Numbered from the stretch's first letter, positions 1 to 8,770 are shown. The stretch is DNA of 64,000 bases from Halomonas sp. LBP4 (GCF_003202205.1 NZ_PDOG01000001.1:528507-592506), one strand, 5' to 3'. Program-made: numbers and translations. The notes: generated by a model not told the origin, from the sequence alone.

Positions 1-123
1 GCCACGCAGCACCGCCCACAGGTCCGCCGGCGCCACGCTGGCGCTGCCGACGCCGACCGACAGCACCAGGGCGGCGAGGGCGGCCAGCAGCAGCACACCC
101 AATGGCAGGCTCAGCTGGCGCAT
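1..123 (-). CDS. btuC: Vitamin B12 ABC transporter permease, N-terminal part (cut by window edge)
   Basis: Only the first 41 codons are present; the gene runs off the left edge. The translation starts MRQLSLPLGVLLLAALAAL, a hydrophobic first membrane segment, and continues with a VGSASVAPADLWAVL stretch typical of the N-terminus of FecCD/BtuC-family permeases. It lies 15 bp downstream of the btuF stop on the same strand, so it should be the membrane channel of the B12 importer. The family call rests on this short N-terminus plus context; a siderophore permease would look similar, but the btuB-btuF neighbours favour BtuC. Confidence 0.75.
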   Translation of the reverse strand, partial: MRQLSLPLGVLLLAALAALVLSVGVGSASVAPADLWAVLRG

Positions 124-138
124 GGCGCCCGCCCCCGT

Positions 139-1056
139 CTAGCGACGCCCACGTGCCACCTCCAGTTTCTCGCAGAGTATCCGGCTGCCCTCGAGCAGCC
201 TGGGCGTGGGCCGCTGGATCAGCGACGGCGGCACGAAGAACAGGTTGTCGCGGGCCACCGCCGCAAGGCTCGGGTACTGCTCCCAGTGGGTCAGCCAGTG
301 ACGGTTCTCCTCCCCCATGCCACCGGCAACGATCACTTCGGGATCGGCGGCCAGCACCGCCTCGTCATCGATGCGCGGTACCAGCCGGGAGAGCTCGCCG
401 AAGACGTTGACGCCGCCACACATCGCCACCACCTGGCCGATCAGGTGCTCGTCGTTGACGCTCATCAAGGGCTCGTCCCACACCTGGTAGAAGGTCGTCA
501 CCGGCTCGGCATCGGCATGGCGCTCGGCCAGCGACGCCATGCCCTCGCGGAACTCCCGCGCCGCGCGCTCCCCCTGCGCCTCGGTGTCGGCCAGCCGTGC
601 CAGGCGCTCCATGGCGCTGGCCACCCCCTCGACATCGCGCGGCTCGATATAGAAGACCGCCATGCCCAGCTCCTCGATGGTCTCGAGCTGCTCGGCGGGG
701 TTGCCGGTCACCCAGCCGACCACCAGGTCGGGCTCGAGCGAGACCAGGGCCTCCAGGTCGACCCGGGTATGGCTGCCCACCGAGGTCACCTCCCTGGCTT
801 CGGGAGGGTAGTCGCTGAAAGCGACCACCGCCACCACCCGATCGCCGGCCCCGGCGGCGTAGGTCAGCTCGGTGGCGCCCGGCGAGAGCACGGCGATGCG
901 CTCCGCCGGGGCGTCCAGGCACACCTCGCGGTCGCGGTCGTCGGTGGCGCATACCGGGTCCCGCTCCTCGGCCTGGGCCGTGCCCGCGACCAGCCCCAGT
1001 CCCAAGCCCACGAAGGCCAGGCCCGGCAGCAGCAGGATCAGGCGCCGCATCGTCAT
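139..1056 (-). CDS. btuF: Periplasmic cobalamin-binding protein BtuF
   Basis: Substrate-binding protein of about 305 aa that should deliver B12 to the inner-membrane BtuC channel. A signal peptide is visible: MRRL start, hydrophobic core, and an AQA-type cleavage site near residue 28. The mature part has the class III binding-protein pattern (ERIAVLSPGATELTYAAGAG, then DLVVGW and the IEPRD region). Translation is coupled to btuB: the btuB TGA and btuF ATG share ATGA. The ATG two codons downstream is an equally good start. It lies in the riboswitch-led transcript btuB-btuF-btuC. Confidence 0.9.
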   Translation of the reverse strand: MTMRRLILLLPGLAFVGLGLGLVAGTAQAEERDPVCATDDRDREVCLDAPAERIAVLSPGATELTYAAGAGDRVVAVVAFSDYPPEAREVTSVGSHTRVDLEALVSLEPDLVVGWVTGNPAEQLETIEELGMAVFYIEPRDVEGVASAMERLARLADTEAQGERAAREFREGMASLAERHADAEPVTTFYQVWDEPLMSVNDEHLIGQVVAMCGGVNVFGELSRLVPRIDDEAVLAADPEVIVAGGMGEENRHWLTHWEQYPSLAAVARDNLFFVPPSLIQRPTPRLLEGSRILCEKLEVARGRR

Positions 1057-2891
1057 TGGGCACCGTAGCGAACGCTGACGAAGGCAGCGCGACCGGCGTT
1101 GAGGAAATCATCCCCATCGAGGAACCTTGCCGTCGCGAAGTCCTTGTCGAGCACGTTCTCGACCGTCAGGCGGGCCGACCAGAATGGGGCGAACTGCCAG
1201 CCGGCACGCAGGTTGACCAGCCCGAAGCCGGGCAGGCGCTCCTCGTTGTCGGCGTCGTTGTAACGATGGTTCTGCACGATCCACGAGCCACCCAGCGACC
1301 AGTCGCCCAGCTCACGATCGACATCCAGGCGCAGGCTTCGTGAGGCGCGCCGCGGAAGGCGGTTGCTAGTCTCGCGATCTTCCGGATCGGTATAGGTCAA
1401 TGCCGCCTGCAGGGTCCAGTTGGCGAGTTCGGTGCCGGCAGAGAACTCCACACCGCGAATGCGGGCCTCGTTGACGTTGAAGGCGGAAAACCTGCCATCC
1501 TGAAAGGTAAAGGCGATCAGATCGTCTATGTGGGTCTGGTAGGCCGCCAGATCCCAGAACGCATGCCGGTACCGACCGCGAACACCCAGTTCGAACGTCT
1601 CGGAGGTCTCGGCGTCCAGGTCGGGGTTGCCGAACCCGGGGAAAAAGAGGTCATTGAACGTCGGTGCCTTGAAGGCCGTGCCATAGCTGGCGCGCAGGGT
1701 ATGGTGGGCGTCCAGCTCATAGCCCAGGGCCAGGCTACCGGTGACTTCATCGCCAAAGGCTTCGTTGTCGTCATGCCGTAGGCTGGCCTGCACCGAAAGC
1801 GGGGAAAAATCGAGCAGTCCCTGGGCGAAGACGGCGGTATTGTCGCGGCTGTCCTCGTCGAAATCCGTCGTGCCGCTGACCCTGTCCTCGCTGTGCTCGA
1901 TGCCGACAACCAGCTCATGAAAACCGACGTTCAGCGTGTTCTCCCAGCGCGCTGTCTGTGTCCGGGTATCGAAGACCGAAAACCCGAATGCATCGATCGT
2001 ATCGCTCTCGTCCCGCGCCTCGTTCAAGGTCAGGCGGCTGCGCAGATTATCGGTCACCGGCAGCTCACCGTAGATACCGGCCACCTGCTGGACGAAGTCG
2101 GTATTGGCAGGCGAGCCAAAGCTGTCGAATTCGGTATTGCCGCGGGCGCGCAATGCCAACAAGCCCAACTCGGTGCCTCCGTCGAAGGTATGCGAGAGGC
2201 GAGCCAGGCCGGAGGCATTGTCGTAACCCTTGTCGTCTCCACCACGCCGTACCGGAACGCCATCGGTATTGAAATGGCTGCCGGCAAAGCTGTAACGGGT
2301 GCCGCCACTACTGCCGGAGAGCCCGGCGCTGTAACGCTGGGTATCGAAGGAGCCACCACCCACGGAAATGTGTGGGTGAGGCCCGCCCTCTTCCGCTTCA
2401 TGGGTGAACAACTGCACCACGCCGCCCACGGCGTCGGCGCCGTAGAGGCTGCCGCGGGGACCGCGCACGATCTCGGCGCGCTGGAACATTCGCGGGTCCA
2501 GAAACTGCCAGGCAGCGCCACCGGTGGTGGCCGAGCGCAGGCGGATGCCGTCGATCAGCAGCACATTCTGGTCGCTGTCGGTGCCGCGGATAAAGACGCT
2601 GCTGTTCTTGCCGAAGGCACCGTTGGTGGTCACATCCACCCCCGGCTGGCCGCGCAGCAGGTCGGTGAGGCTGACGGGATCCTGGCGGCGCAGGGTGGCC
2701 TCGTCGAGTAAGGTGACCGAGGCGAGGCTCTGGTCGGCGGTACGGGGCGCCAGGGTGGCGGTGACTAACAGGGGATTGAGGCGCAGCGACTCGTCGGTAT
2801 CGGTTCCGGCGGACTGGGCCTGCAGCGCCAGCGGCAGGGCCGCCAGGCCGAAGGCGGCCAGGCCACGGGGGGCGTTGATTCCGGTTTTCAT
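1053..2891 (-). CDS. btuB: TonB-dependent vitamin B12 outer-membrane receptor BtuB
   Basis: About 612 aa, the usual size for BtuB (about 600 aa). After a signal peptide ending near LALQA comes a TonB-box-like NPLLVTA segment. The plug domain follows (LTDLLRGQPGVDV, VFIRGTDSDQNVLLIDG, RGPRGSLYGADAVGGVV), then a long beta-barrel ending in an aromatic-rich C-terminal strand. I chose the ATG at 2891 (MKTGINAPRG) because it begins the signal peptide; an in-frame upstream extension to 2924 lacks that logic. The gene follows a cobalamin riboswitch and overlaps btuF by 4 bp. It should take corrinoids across the outer membrane using TonB energy. Confidence 0.92.
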   Translation of the reverse strand: MKTGINAPRGLAAFGLAALPLALQAQSAGTDTDESLRLNPLLVTATLAPRTADQSLASVTLLDEATLRRQDPVSLTDLLRGQPGVDVTTNGAFGKNSSVFIRGTDSDQNVLLIDGIRLRSATTGGAAWQFLDPRMFQRAEIVRGPRGSLYGADAVGGVVQLFTHEAEEGGPHPHISVGGGSFDTQRYSAGLSGSSGGTRYSFAGSHFNTDGVPVRRGGDDKGYDNASGLARLSHTFDGGTELGLLALRARGNTEFDSFGSPANTDFVQQVAGIYGELPVTDNLRSRLTLNEARDESDTIDAFGFSVFDTRTQTARWENTLNVGFHELVVGIEHSEDRVSGTTDFDEDSRDNTAVFAQGLLDFSPLSVQASLRHDDNEAFGDEVTGSLALGYELDAHHTLRASYGTAFKAPTFNDLFFPGFGNPDLDAETSETFELGVRGRYRHAFWDLAAYQTHIDDLIAFTFQDGRFSAFNVNEARIRGVEFSAGTELANWTLQAALTYTDPEDRETSNRLPRRASRSLRLDVDRELGDWSLGGSWIVQNHRYNDADNEERLPGFGLVNLRAGWQFAPFWSARLTVENVLDKDFATARFLDGDDFLNAGRAAFVSVRYGAQ

Positions 2892-3002
2892 GAGGTGTCC
2901 CTTGCTCGCCGTGCCTACCCGCACGGTCGAATGGCGTTATATGCGCCGGGGGCAAGGGATCGAGGAAGAGGGAAAACGGGCGCCTGCCCTGCCTCATGGT
3001 CT

Positions 3003-3226
3003 CCCACCGCAACCCGGCATGATCTCTCGGGCCGGTCTCCGGGCTGACGAGCGGAAGCCATGTCTGGAACAGCGGGCTTCCCGGACGGCCACCTTCCCGT
3101 GCCTGGGCACAGTGGCATGAAGGCCGTTCTTGTCTCGATCACCGTTGCGGGGGCAGCGTCGGAATGGCGTCATGGGAGCGCGCACCGACTTCCCGTTTCA
3201 CTGGCGGATGACTCCGCCAGCACCTG
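3003..3226 (-). ncRNA. Cobalamin riboswitch (leader of btuB)
   Basis: Read on the minus strand, the order of conserved blocks matches an AdoCbl-type riboswitch. GGTGCTGG begins at 3224, GGGAAGTCGGTGCG at about 3194-3181, and GACGCTGCCCCCGCAACGGTGA follows (about 3160-3139). Then come GCCACTG at 3116-3110, GGCACGGGAAGGTGGCC, and the B12 box AGCCCGGAGACCGGCC near 3045-3030. A GCGGTGGGAG tail at 3010-3001 could pair for expression control. The element ends about 110 nt before the btuB ATG. Low cobalamin should permit and high cobalamin repress btuBFC. Boundaries are approximate. Confidence 0.93.
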
Positions 3227-3262
3227 AGAGAGGAAGAAAGCTAGCAACCCCACCGGGGGGCG

Positions 3263-3715
3263 TCAACGCGCGTCTGCCCCGGGCTTGACCTGGCGCAGCC
3301 GCTGCACCAGGCCATGGCGCACATACCACACCGCCTCGCTGCGCTCGGCGACGTCCTGGGCCAGCCAGCCGGTCAGGTCGCGCAGGCGGCGCTCCTCGAC
3401 GGCCATGGGCACGATGCCGCGCCCCATCTCCGGCAGGATCACCACCACCTCGACCGCCCTCTCCCGCTCGGCATCGGCGAAGGCATCGAGCGTCTGCTCC
3501 CACTCGCGGCGCAGCCCGTCGTCGGTCCGGGTGGCCAGTGCCGCCTCGATCCAGCCCGCCCAGCCGGTCACGACCAGCGGCTCGCCGGATATCGCCGTCT
3601 CGCGCCACCCCTCCAGCGGCGTGCCGGGCTCGAGCCGATGCCAGCGCGCCACGGGGAAGCGCTCGCTTACCGTGTCGCGCTTGCCGGCGCAGGCACCGCC
3701 GATGAAGAGCTGCAT
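3263..3715 (-). CDS. Diverged CobU-like protein (adenosylcobinamide kinase/guanylyltransferase family)
   Basis: 150 aa, shorter than CobU (about 180 aa). The N-terminus GGACAGKRD sits where CobU has its P-loop GGARSGKS, so that motif is degenerate. The C-terminal half keeps the CobU signature well: ILPEMGRGIVP, then RLRDLTGWLAQ and a YVRHGL end, equivalent to EVGxGIVP, FRDxxG and xxxGL. The histidine/arginine block used in guanylylation is not evident. A strong AGGAGG lies 7 nt before the ATG, and the gene overlaps cobC by 49 bp. It is the last gene of the cob cluster, which also has a second CobU paralogue with a complementary set of motifs. Its exact activity is unknown. Confidence 0.75.
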   Translation of the reverse strand: MQLFIGGACAGKRDTVSERFPVARWHRLEPGTPLEGWRETAISGEPLVVTGWAGWIEAALATRTDDGLRREWEQTLDAFADAERERAVEVVVILPEMGRGIVPMAVEERRLRDLTGWLAQDVAERSEAVWYVRHGLVQRLRQVKPGADAR

Positions 3716-4308
3716 TGCCAGCCTCCTGTCCGGTAGACGAAAACGAACCGCCGCCCCTGGGCCTGCCCCACGCTGCCCCCCCAGAAGTCGATCGCCTCGA
3801 AACGCCTGCGTAGCTCGCGAATGACCCCGCCATGGGTCATCGCCAGCACCCGGCGGTGTCCGCCGGCCTCGGCGGCCACGAGCAGCTCGACCAGCCACGC
3901 CGCCAGACGCTCGCGCAGGGCGGCGGCGGACTCGCCATTCGGCGGCGCCCGCTCGCCCTGGCTGTCGATCCACTCGCGATACGCCGCCATCTCCTTGAGC
4001 TCGGCGTAACATCGGCCCTCGAAGTCGCCGAAGTCGAGTTCGCGCAGCCGGGCATCGAAGCGTGTCTCGACCTCGGACTCCCGCCCCTCGAGCACATGGG
4101 CCAGGGTCTGGCGACAGCGGGTCAGGTCACTGCAGTGGACGACGTCGAAGCGCTCTCCGGCCAGGAAGTCGCGGAGCCGATCCATGTCCGGGCGTGCCTC
4201 GGACAGCAGCAGCGGAATATCGCGCTGCCCCTGGTAACGCCGCTCCCGATTCCATGCCGTCAGCCCGTGGCGAACCACCACCAGCTCCAGGCGATCAGCA
4301 ACAGCCAT
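3667..4308 (-). CDS. cobC: Alpha-ribazole phosphatase-like histidine phosphatase (CobC)
   Basis: 213 aa histidine phosphatase with the RHG motif at residues 13-15 (VVVRHGLTAWN), then the phosphate-pocket motifs SDLTRCRQTL, LRELDFGDFEG and a C-terminal MTHGGVIREL. In this setting it should remove the phosphate from alpha-ribazole 5'-phosphate (or cobalamin 5'-phosphate) in nucleotide-loop assembly. GGAGG lies 6 nt before the ATG. It overlaps cobS upstream and the CobU-like gene downstream by 49 bp each, which indicates tight translational coupling. Other members of this superfamily are phosphoglycerate mutases; the cob neighbours decide the call. Confidence 0.85.
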   Translation of the reverse strand: MAVADRLELVVVRHGLTAWNRERRYQGQRDIPLLLSEARPDMDRLRDFLAGERFDVVHCSDLTRCRQTLAHVLEGRESEVETRFDARLRELDFGDFEGRCYAELKEMAAYREWIDSQGERAPPNGESAAALRERLAAWLVELLVAAEAGGHRRVLAMTHGGVIRELRRRFEAIDFWGGSVGQAQGRRFVFVYRTGGWQCSSSSAVPAPASATR

Positions 4309-5030
4309 AGTTCTCCTCCCTCGATGGCGGCACCGACGATATCACCGTTGATGCCCTTGAAGGCGCGCATCATCACCGCACCATAGATCAGCAGAAAGCT
4401 CGGCAGGGCGACCAGCAAGCCGCCGAGCAGCCGCGGCCAGTCCGGCAGCCACGGCAACAGCAGGGCCAGCGGTATCGCCGACAGCCAGAGGTCCCGGCGG
4501 CCCAGGTGCGCTTTCCAGGCCCAGGCCAGTCCTTCGGCGCGCGCCGCCGGGGCCAGCACCAGCAGCGCCACCGCACCGAGGCGCCCCAGCGCCGGCACCA
4601 GGGCGAGCAGCGCCGGACTGGCTCGCGTCTCCAGCAGCGCCCATAGCAGCATGCCCTTCCAGGCCAGCAGGAAGACCAGCGCCAGGATGGCAAAACTGCC
4701 CACTTGCGGATCCTTCATGATCGCCCAGCGCCGGGCCAGGGGCGCATTGCTGCCCAGCGCATCGGCCACGTCCATCAGGCCGTCCAGGTGCAGGCCGCCG
4801 GAGAGCGCCACCCACAGGCTGAGCAGCAGCAGCGCCAGCAGCGGCGTGGGGACCCGGTCCTGCAGCACCAAGCTCACCCCGGCCAGGAGGGCGCCGAGCA
4901 GCAGCCCCACCAGCGGGTAGCAGCGCACCGCCCAGCGACTGGTGGCCGCATTCCAGGGACACTCGACCGGCACCGGCAATCGGGTCAGGAACTGGACCGC
5001 CAGCAGCAGTCCGTAGCTCGCACTCTTCAT
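4260..5030 (-). CDS. cobS: Adenosylcobinamide-GDP ribazoletransferase (cobalamin synthase)
   Basis: 256 aa integral membrane enzyme that joins AdoCbi-GDP to alpha-ribazole (phosphate). Family hallmarks are the N-terminal LAVQFLTRLPVP, then GGLHLDGLMDVADAL with acidic metal/substrate residues, and IMKDPQVGSFA, followed by several hydrophobic helices and GINGDIVGA near the C-terminus. The ATG at 5030 overlaps the cobU stop (ATGA). Frames open further upstream but that extension overlaps cobU completely. Confidence 0.94.
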   Translation of the reverse strand: MKSASYGLLLAVQFLTRLPVPVECPWNAATSRWAVRCYPLVGLLLGALLAGVSLVLQDRVPTPLLALLLLSLWVALSGGLHLDGLMDVADALGSNAPLARRWAIMKDPQVGSFAILALVFLLAWKGMLLWALLETRASPALLALVPALGRLGAVALLVLAPAARAEGLAWAWKAHLGRRDLWLSAIPLALLLPWLPDWPRLLGGLLVALPSFLLIYGAVMMRAFKGINGDIVGAAIEGGELWLLLIAWSWWWFATG

Positions 5031-5560
5031 GTCACGTCCTTCCAGTCGATGGGCAGGCCGGCGACCACCTCGACCACCCGGTCGGCCTCGCGGGCCAGCT
5101 GCCGATGCAGCCGCTGCAGGAAGGCGAGATAGCGCCACACCCCGGGATCCCGCGGCGGCAGATCCTCGTTGAGGTCGTTGGAGACCACCACCAGGGCGAT
5201 TGACTGCCCCCGGGCCCGGGCCAGCAGTGCGCCCAGCAGGCGTTCGCCCTCCGCCTCCGGGCCTCCCCCGCCGTAGAGCCACTGGCTGGCCCACAGGGTC
5301 AGGCAGTCGAGCAGCACGGTGCTGCCGGGCTCGACCCGGGCCAGGGCCTCGTCGATCGCCAGCGGTACCTCCAGGACGAGCCAGCCCGCGCCGCGCTCGC
5401 GGCGATGACGAGCGATGCGTGCCGCCATCTCGTCGTCCGAGGCCCGGGCGGTGGCCAGATAGTAACGCTGGCCACCGCGCCCCTGGTGCCACTCCCGGGC
5501 CAGCCGCTCGGCGAAGGTGCTCTTGCCGGAGCGCGCCCCGCCGCTGACGAAGGCGATCAT
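5027..5560 (-). CDS. cobU: Adenosylcobinamide kinase / AdoCbi-phosphate guanylyltransferase (CobU/CobP)
   Basis: 177 aa, the usual CobU length. It has an intact P-loop SGGARSGKSTFAERL at residues 6-20, a TARASDDEMAARIARHRRERG block holding the histidine implicated in guanylylation, and LLDCLTLWASQWL. The region that in CobU reads EVGxGIVP is altered here to SNDLNEDLPPRDP, so this copy lacks a motif that the small paralogue at 3263-3715 retains. It overlaps the flanking genes by 4 bp on both sides. It should phosphorylate and guanylylate adenosylcobinamide before CobS acts. Confidence 0.88.
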   Translation of the reverse strand: MIAFVSGGARSGKSTFAERLAREWHQGRGGQRYYLATARASDDEMAARIARHRRERGAGWLVLEVPLAIDEALARVEPGSTVLLDCLTLWASQWLYGGGGPEAEGERLLGALLARARGQSIALVVVSNDLNEDLPPRDPGVWRYLAFLQRLHRQLAREADRVVEVVAGLPIDWKDVT

Positions 5561-6648
5561 CGCGACCGTCTCTCGGCCAGCACCGCCAGCAGCCGATCGT
5601 TGTCGGCGCGGCTGCGCAGGGCCAGGCGCAGCCAGCCGCCGTCGAGGCCGGGGAAGTTGCGGGTGTGCCGGGCCAGGATACCGGAGCGCAGCAGCGCCTC
5701 GAACAGATCATCGGTCACCGCGGGTCCCTCCGCCGGTTGCACCAGGAAGAAGTTGGCGCTGCTCGGGATCACCTCGAGGCCCGCGGCAGAAAGCCCGGCC
5801 TGCAGCCGCGGCTGCTCGGTCGCGAACCAGCGCCGGGTGCGGGCGAGGAAGTCGTGATCGGCCAGCAGCGGCGCCACCAGGCTGGCGGCGAGGTGGTTCA
5901 CGCTCCAGGGCATCTGCAGCGCCCTGGCGCGCGCCACCGTCCCGGCGCTGCCGAGCAGGTAGCCCAGGCGCAGCCCGGGGATGGCGTAGAGCTTGGTCAG
6001 CGAGCGCAGCAGGATCAGGTTCGGCCAGGTCGCCAGCAGCGGCGTCAGGCGCTCGTCGGGCGTCACGAAGTCGATGAAGGCCTCGTCGACCACCAGGGTA
6101 CAGCCCTGCTCGAGGCCGGCCGCCAGCAAGCGCTCGATCGCCCCGCGCGGGATCAGGCTGCCGGTGGGGTTGTTGGGCCGACACAGGAACAGTACGTCGC
6201 AGCGTGCCAGGGCCGCCCGGGCGGCCGGCTCGTCCAGCTCGAAGTGCTGCCCTGCCAGGCGGAGCGCATCGACCGGGAGGCCATGGTGGCGGCAGGCCCG
6301 GGCATACTCCGAGAAGGTCGGCTGGACGATGGCGGCCCGACCACCGGCGTGGAGCGCGGCGGCGAGCAGGATCGCCTCGGCCCCACCGTTGGTCGGCAGC
6401 ACCTGCGCCGGTGTCACGCCTTCGGCGCTGGCGATGGCGGCGCGGGCCTCGCGATACTCCGGGTCGGGGTAGCGGGCCACGCCGGCGAGCGATTCCGCCA
6501 GCCGCCCGGGCAGCCAGGCCGGCGGTCCCAGCGGGTTGATGTTGGCACTGAAGTCGAGCACCGCGTGATCGGCGGGCAGGCCGAAGCGGGCCAGCAGTGG
6601 CGCCGCCTGGCCGCCATGGCCCGGCCACGGCTCGTCGGGTCGCGTCAT
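5557..6648 (-). CDS. cobD: L-threonine-O-3-phosphate decarboxylase, PLP-dependent (CobD; CobC in Pseudomonas naming)
   Basis: 363 aa fold-type I PLP enzyme making (R)-1-amino-2-propanol phosphate, the linker of the nucleotide loop. Motifs are HGG near the start, DFSANINPLGPP, NGGAEAILLAA, CRPNNPTGS, VVDEAFIDF, and SLTKLYAIPGLRLGY with the PLP-binding lysine. The ATG at 6648 overlaps the cbiB stop and has GGGAG 8 nt upstream. A GTG three codons earlier (6657) is possible but sits too close to that site. The neighbouring cbiB product is the partner that attaches this linker. Confidence 0.9.
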   Translation of the reverse strand: MTRPDEPWPGHGGQAAPLLARFGLPADHAVLDFSANINPLGPPAWLPGRLAESLAGVARYPDPEYREARAAIASAEGVTPAQVLPTNGGAEAILLAAALHAGGRAAIVQPTFSEYARACRHHGLPVDALRLAGQHFELDEPAARAALARCDVLFLCRPNNPTGSLIPRGAIERLLAAGLEQGCTLVVDEAFIDFVTPDERLTPLLATWPNLILLRSLTKLYAIPGLRLGYLLGSAGTVARARALQMPWSVNHLAASLVAPLLADHDFLARTRRWFATEQPRLQAGLSAAGLEVIPSSANFFLVQPAEGPAVTDDLFEALLRSGILARHTRNFPGLDGGWLRLALRSRADNDRLLAVLAERRSR

Positions 6649-7625
6649 GTCAGCCACTCCCTCGTCAGTAGCACCGGCAGCATTACCGCCAGGAACGCCA
6701 GCCAGCCCCCATGCATCAGGCGAATCGCCGCGCCGATATGGGCCGCGTGCAGCGCCTCGCGGGGCTCGCCCAGGGTGGCACGATGCGAGGCCACGCCAGC
6801 GTAGACATTGGTGCCGCCCAGCTGCACGCCCAGCAGCCGGGCCACTATCGACTCGGGCCAGCCGGCATTGGGGCTGGGATGACGCGGCGCCTCGCGGCAG
6901 GTGGCGGCCAGGGCGCCACGGGCACGCATGCCGGGCATGCCCCAGGCCGCCAGCCAGATCGCCAGCGCGGTGAGGCGCGCCGGCAGCCAGTTAACCAGGT
7001 CGTCGAGTCTCGCCGAGGCGTAGCCGAAGTCCGCGTAACGCTCGCTGCGATAGCCGACCATGGAGTCGAGGGTATTGACCGCCTTGTAGGCCAGCGCCAG
7101 GGGCGCCCCGCCGAGCAGTGCCCAGAACAGCGGCGCGGTGATGCCGTCGACGGTGTTCTCGGCCACGGTCTCCACCGCGCCCCGGGCGACCTCACCCTCG
7201 TCCAGGGCCGTGGTATCGCGGCCGACGATGCCCGCCAGCGCCTGCCGGGCACCCCGCAGGTCGCCCCGCGCCAGGGGCGAGGCCACCGCCCGGGCGGCAT
7301 CGCCGAGCCCCTTGATGGCGAGAGTCGTGGCCAGCAGCCAGAGCTCCGCCGCCAGCGCCAGCCAGGGACCCAATCGGCCGAGCAGGGTGAGCAGCCCCCA
7401 GGCGAGGCCGTAGACGCCGAGCACCACCACCACCGTGAGCAGCGCGCCCCGGTAACGCCGCGCCCGGGCCGAACCGCGGTTCCAGGCCCGCTCGAGCCGG
7501 GCGATCACTCGCCCCATGCCCACCACCGGATGGGGCAGCCGGTGCGGGTCGCCAACCAGCAGGTCGACGGCGATGGCCGCCAGCACCAGGGCCAGCAGTG
7601 ACAGGCCCAGGGGCGCCTGGCTCAT
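6645..7625 (-). CDS. cbiB: Adenosylcobinamide-phosphate synthase (CbiB; CobD in Pseudomonas naming)
   Basis: 326 aa polytopic membrane protein with the family start DLLVGDPHRLPHPVVGMGRVI, the block ARGAVETVAENTVDGITAPLFWALLGG split over residues 145-172, and YKAVNTLDSMVGY. It amidates adenosylcobyric acid with the aminopropanol linker. ATGA overlaps couple it to cobT before it and cobD after it. Confidence 0.93.
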   Translation of the reverse strand: MSQAPLGLSLLALVLAAIAVDLLVGDPHRLPHPVVGMGRVIARLERAWNRGSARARRYRGALLTVVVVLGVYGLAWGLLTLLGRLGPWLALAAELWLLATTLAIKGLGDAARAVASPLARGDLRGARQALAGIVGRDTTALDEGEVARGAVETVAENTVDGITAPLFWALLGGAPLALAYKAVNTLDSMVGYRSERYADFGYASARLDDLVNWLPARLTALAIWLAAWGMPGMRARGALAATCREAPRHPSPNAGWPESIVARLLGVQLGGTNVYAGVASHRATLGEPREALHAAHIGAAIRLMHGGWLAFLAVMLPVLLTREWLT

Positions 7626-8671
7626 GCCCGGTCGCCGCCGGCCACGCCGGCGTCGGCAAAGGTCGCCATCTCCGCCAGCATGCGGCAGGCGGCGTCCAGC
7701 AGCGGAAAGGCCAGCGCCGCCCCGGTGCCCTCGCCCAGCCGCAGGTCGAGGTCGAGCAGCGGCTCGGCGTCGAGCGCCGCCAGGGCCACGTCATGGCCCG
7801 GCTCCCGGGAGCGATGGCCGAAGACCAGGTAGTCGCGCACGTCCGGTGCGAGCCGGCAGGCCACCAGGGCCGCCAGGGTGGCGATGAAGCCGTCGACCAG
7901 CAGTGGCACCCGGCGCGCCGCCGCCTCCAGGCAGGCGCCGGTCATGGCGGCGATCTCCAGCCCGCCGAGGCTCGCCAGCACCCCGAGCGGATCGCCGGGG
8001 TCGGGGGCGCGGGCGACGATCGCGCCCTCGATCACCGCCCGCTTGTGGGCCAGGCGGACGTCGTCGATGCCGGTGCCACGCCCCACCAGCCGCGCCACCG
8101 GTTCGCCGGTCAGCACCGCCAGCACGGCGCTGCTGGCGGTGGTGTTGGCGATGCCCATCTCGCCGATGATCAGGCAGCGACAGCCAGCCGCGACGGCGCG
8201 CCCGGCGGCCCGCCGGCCCGCCTCGATGGCCGCCTCGGCCTCGGCCCGGCTCATGGCGTCCCGGCGGGCGAAGTTGGCCGTCCCGGGCCGCACCTTCTCG
8301 TCGACGACGCCCTCGCCGGCCACCTCGCTGGCCACGCCGACGTCGATCACCTCGAGCCGCGCCCCGATCCGGCGGGCGAAGACATTGATCGCCGCGCCGC
8401 CGGCGACGAAATTGGCCACCATCTGCGCCGTCACCTCCCGGGGAAAGGCGGAGACCCCCTCGTCGGCGATGCCATGATCGGCGGCGAAGACCAGCACACC
8501 GGGCGGCGTGACCCGGGGAAAGGGGTCGCCGGTCATCACCGCCAGGTCCACCGCGAGTCGCTCCAGGCGGCCCAGGCTACCCGGCGGCTTGGTCAGGGTG
8601 TCGAGGTAGGCACCCACCCGCGCGCCGAGGCGGCGGTCGGGTGCGGCAATGGGCAGGGGGATATCGGTCAC
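7622..8671 (-). CDS. cobT: Nicotinate-nucleotide--dimethylbenzimidazole phosphoribosyltransferase
   Basis: 349 aa, the usual CobT size. It has LTKPPGSLGRLERLA near the N-terminus, VFAADHGIADEGVSAFP, MGIANTTASSAVLA, the GRGTGIDD block, and near the C-terminus RSREPGHDVAL and RLGEGTGAALAFPL containing the catalytic glutamate. It activates the lower base as alpha-ribazole phosphate. It is the first gene of the minus-strand cob cluster; I see no cobalamin riboswitch between it and the divergent radical SAM gene. Confidence 0.95.
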   Translation of the reverse strand: MTDIPLPIAAPDRRLGARVGAYLDTLTKPPGSLGRLERLAVDLAVMTGDPFPRVTPPGVLVFAADHGIADEGVSAFPREVTAQMVANFVAGGAAINVFARRIGARLEVIDVGVASEVAGEGVVDEKVRPGTANFARRDAMSRAEAEAAIEAGRRAAGRAVAAGCRCLIIGEMGIANTTASSAVLAVLTGEPVARLVGRGTGIDDVRLAHKRAVIEGAIVARAPDPGDPLGVLASLGGLEIAAMTGACLEAAARRVPLLVDGFIATLAALVACRLAPDVRDYLVFGHRSREPGHDVALAALDAEPLLDLDLRLGEGTGAALAFPLLDAACRMLAEMATFADAGVAGGDRA

Positions 8672-8770
8672 GGGGTGGCTCCAGGCAAGTCGTCCATGTC
8701 GGGCCGCTCATGTTACCAGAGTCATGGCCGTCCTCCGCGCGACGGCTGGCATCTTGCCGACACCCTCCTA

